Shown here: positions 13,328 to 13,409 of the stretch, in pieces | Layout: each line of letters begins with the position of its first letter | How positions within the stretch are numbered: the stretch's first letter is position 1 | Assembly: GCA_035693105.1 (NCBI GenBank) | Contig: DASSHC010000103.1 | Span: forward strand, 1 to 13,409 | Reading direction: 5' to 3' | DNA: 13,409 bases | Source: DASSHC01 sp035693105 | Lineage (GTDB): Bacteria; Chloroflexota; Chloroflexia; Thermomicrobiales; Thermomicrobiaceae | Made by a program: the position numbers and the translations under genes | The notes under the pieces: model-generated | What the model was told of the DNA's origin: nothing | Seen by the model: only the letters and a program-made list of their open reading frames with translations | The model's database searches: none

Positions 13328-13409
13328 ACGCTCCTATGTCAAGATTTTAGGCCGGCACGGCGTGCGCGGGCTGGTCCGCGGTCGTGGGCAGAACGCCGCA
13401 AGCCTGCCA
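13328..13409. mobile_element. Possible edge of an insertion element
   Basis: Sequence unrelated to the palindromic element begins exactly where its right arm is lost and includes TATGTCAAGATTTTAGG, which has the look of an insertion-sequence end. I could not name the element. The assignment rests on the broken repeat and the adjacent partial frame. Confidence 0.3.
13347..13409 (-). CDS. C-terminal fragment of an unidentified gene
   Basis: A minus-strand frame is open from the window edge for 20 codons to a TAA, ending ...ADQPAHAVPA. Eighteen of the 20 codons end in G or C, as in the real genes of this window; the overlapping frame that stays open to a TGA has far fewer. It may be the end of a transposase if the flanking sequence is a mobile element, or of an ordinary gene upstream of radA. 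Too short to identify. Confidence 0.35.
   Translation of the reverse strand, partial: WQACGVLPTTADQPAHAVPA

Noticed and set aside
1..13409. CRISPR array, toxin-antitoxin pair, restriction or phage-defence system
   Set aside because: I looked for spaced direct repeats, small overlapping gene pairs and nuclease or methylase motifs. None was found; the only repeats are the dispersed palindromes and the MITE.

Overview
The window looks like a stretch of a high-GC (about two thirds G+C by eye) Chloroflexota chromosome, probably Thermomicrobia-like. This is an inference from three things: the secreted protein with a Chloroflexota-style FW/GYP/QYF repeat domain, the putative glycosidase with a DUF4015-type domain, and the frequent GTG/TTG starts (7 of 11 genes). 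Gene content is mostly housekeeping. I found no rRNA, tRNA, CRISPR array or recognisable defence system.

Left part (1-4886): a membrane-anchored putative glycoside hydrolase (minus strand, three carboxypeptidase-regulatory-like domains) is divergent from a long-chain polyprenyl diphosphate synthase. The intergenic region between them holds a clear TTGACC-17-TATAAT promoter and an 8-bp hairpin. The synthase stop codon overlaps, inside CTAG, the stop of a convergent gene. That gene encodes a protein that looks like a DnaC/IstB-type AAA+ ATPase with its Walker A lysine lost. Upstream of it on the same strand lies a nucleoside hydrolase.

Middle (4887-10102): a secreted beta-propeller protein with two tandem copies of a ~75-residue repeat domain reads rightwards. 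It converges on a minus-strand four-gene cluster: TraR/DksA-type zinc-finger protein, lspA, RluD-type pseudouridine synthase, glycerate 2-kinase. Two of the three junctions are GTGA stop/start overlaps, so translational coupling is likely. The first three genes match the order of Bacillus ylyA-lspA-ylyB. Polyprenyl synthase, LspA and MurG all belong to the cell envelope/isoprenoid carrier theme.

Right part (10103-13409): a stand-alone murG reads rightwards and converges on radA.

The least expected content is between the genes. A ~114-bp imperfect palindromic element with ~30-bp arms occurs at 6556-6669, 11302-11573 and 13239-13327. The second copy is split by a 148-bp MITE with 16-bp perfect terminal inverted repeats resembling Tn5/IS50 ends, flanked by a 10-bp target duplication. 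Removing the MITE and one duplication restores exactly 114 bp. The third copy stops abruptly where its right arm should begin, possibly at the edge of another mobile element running off the window.
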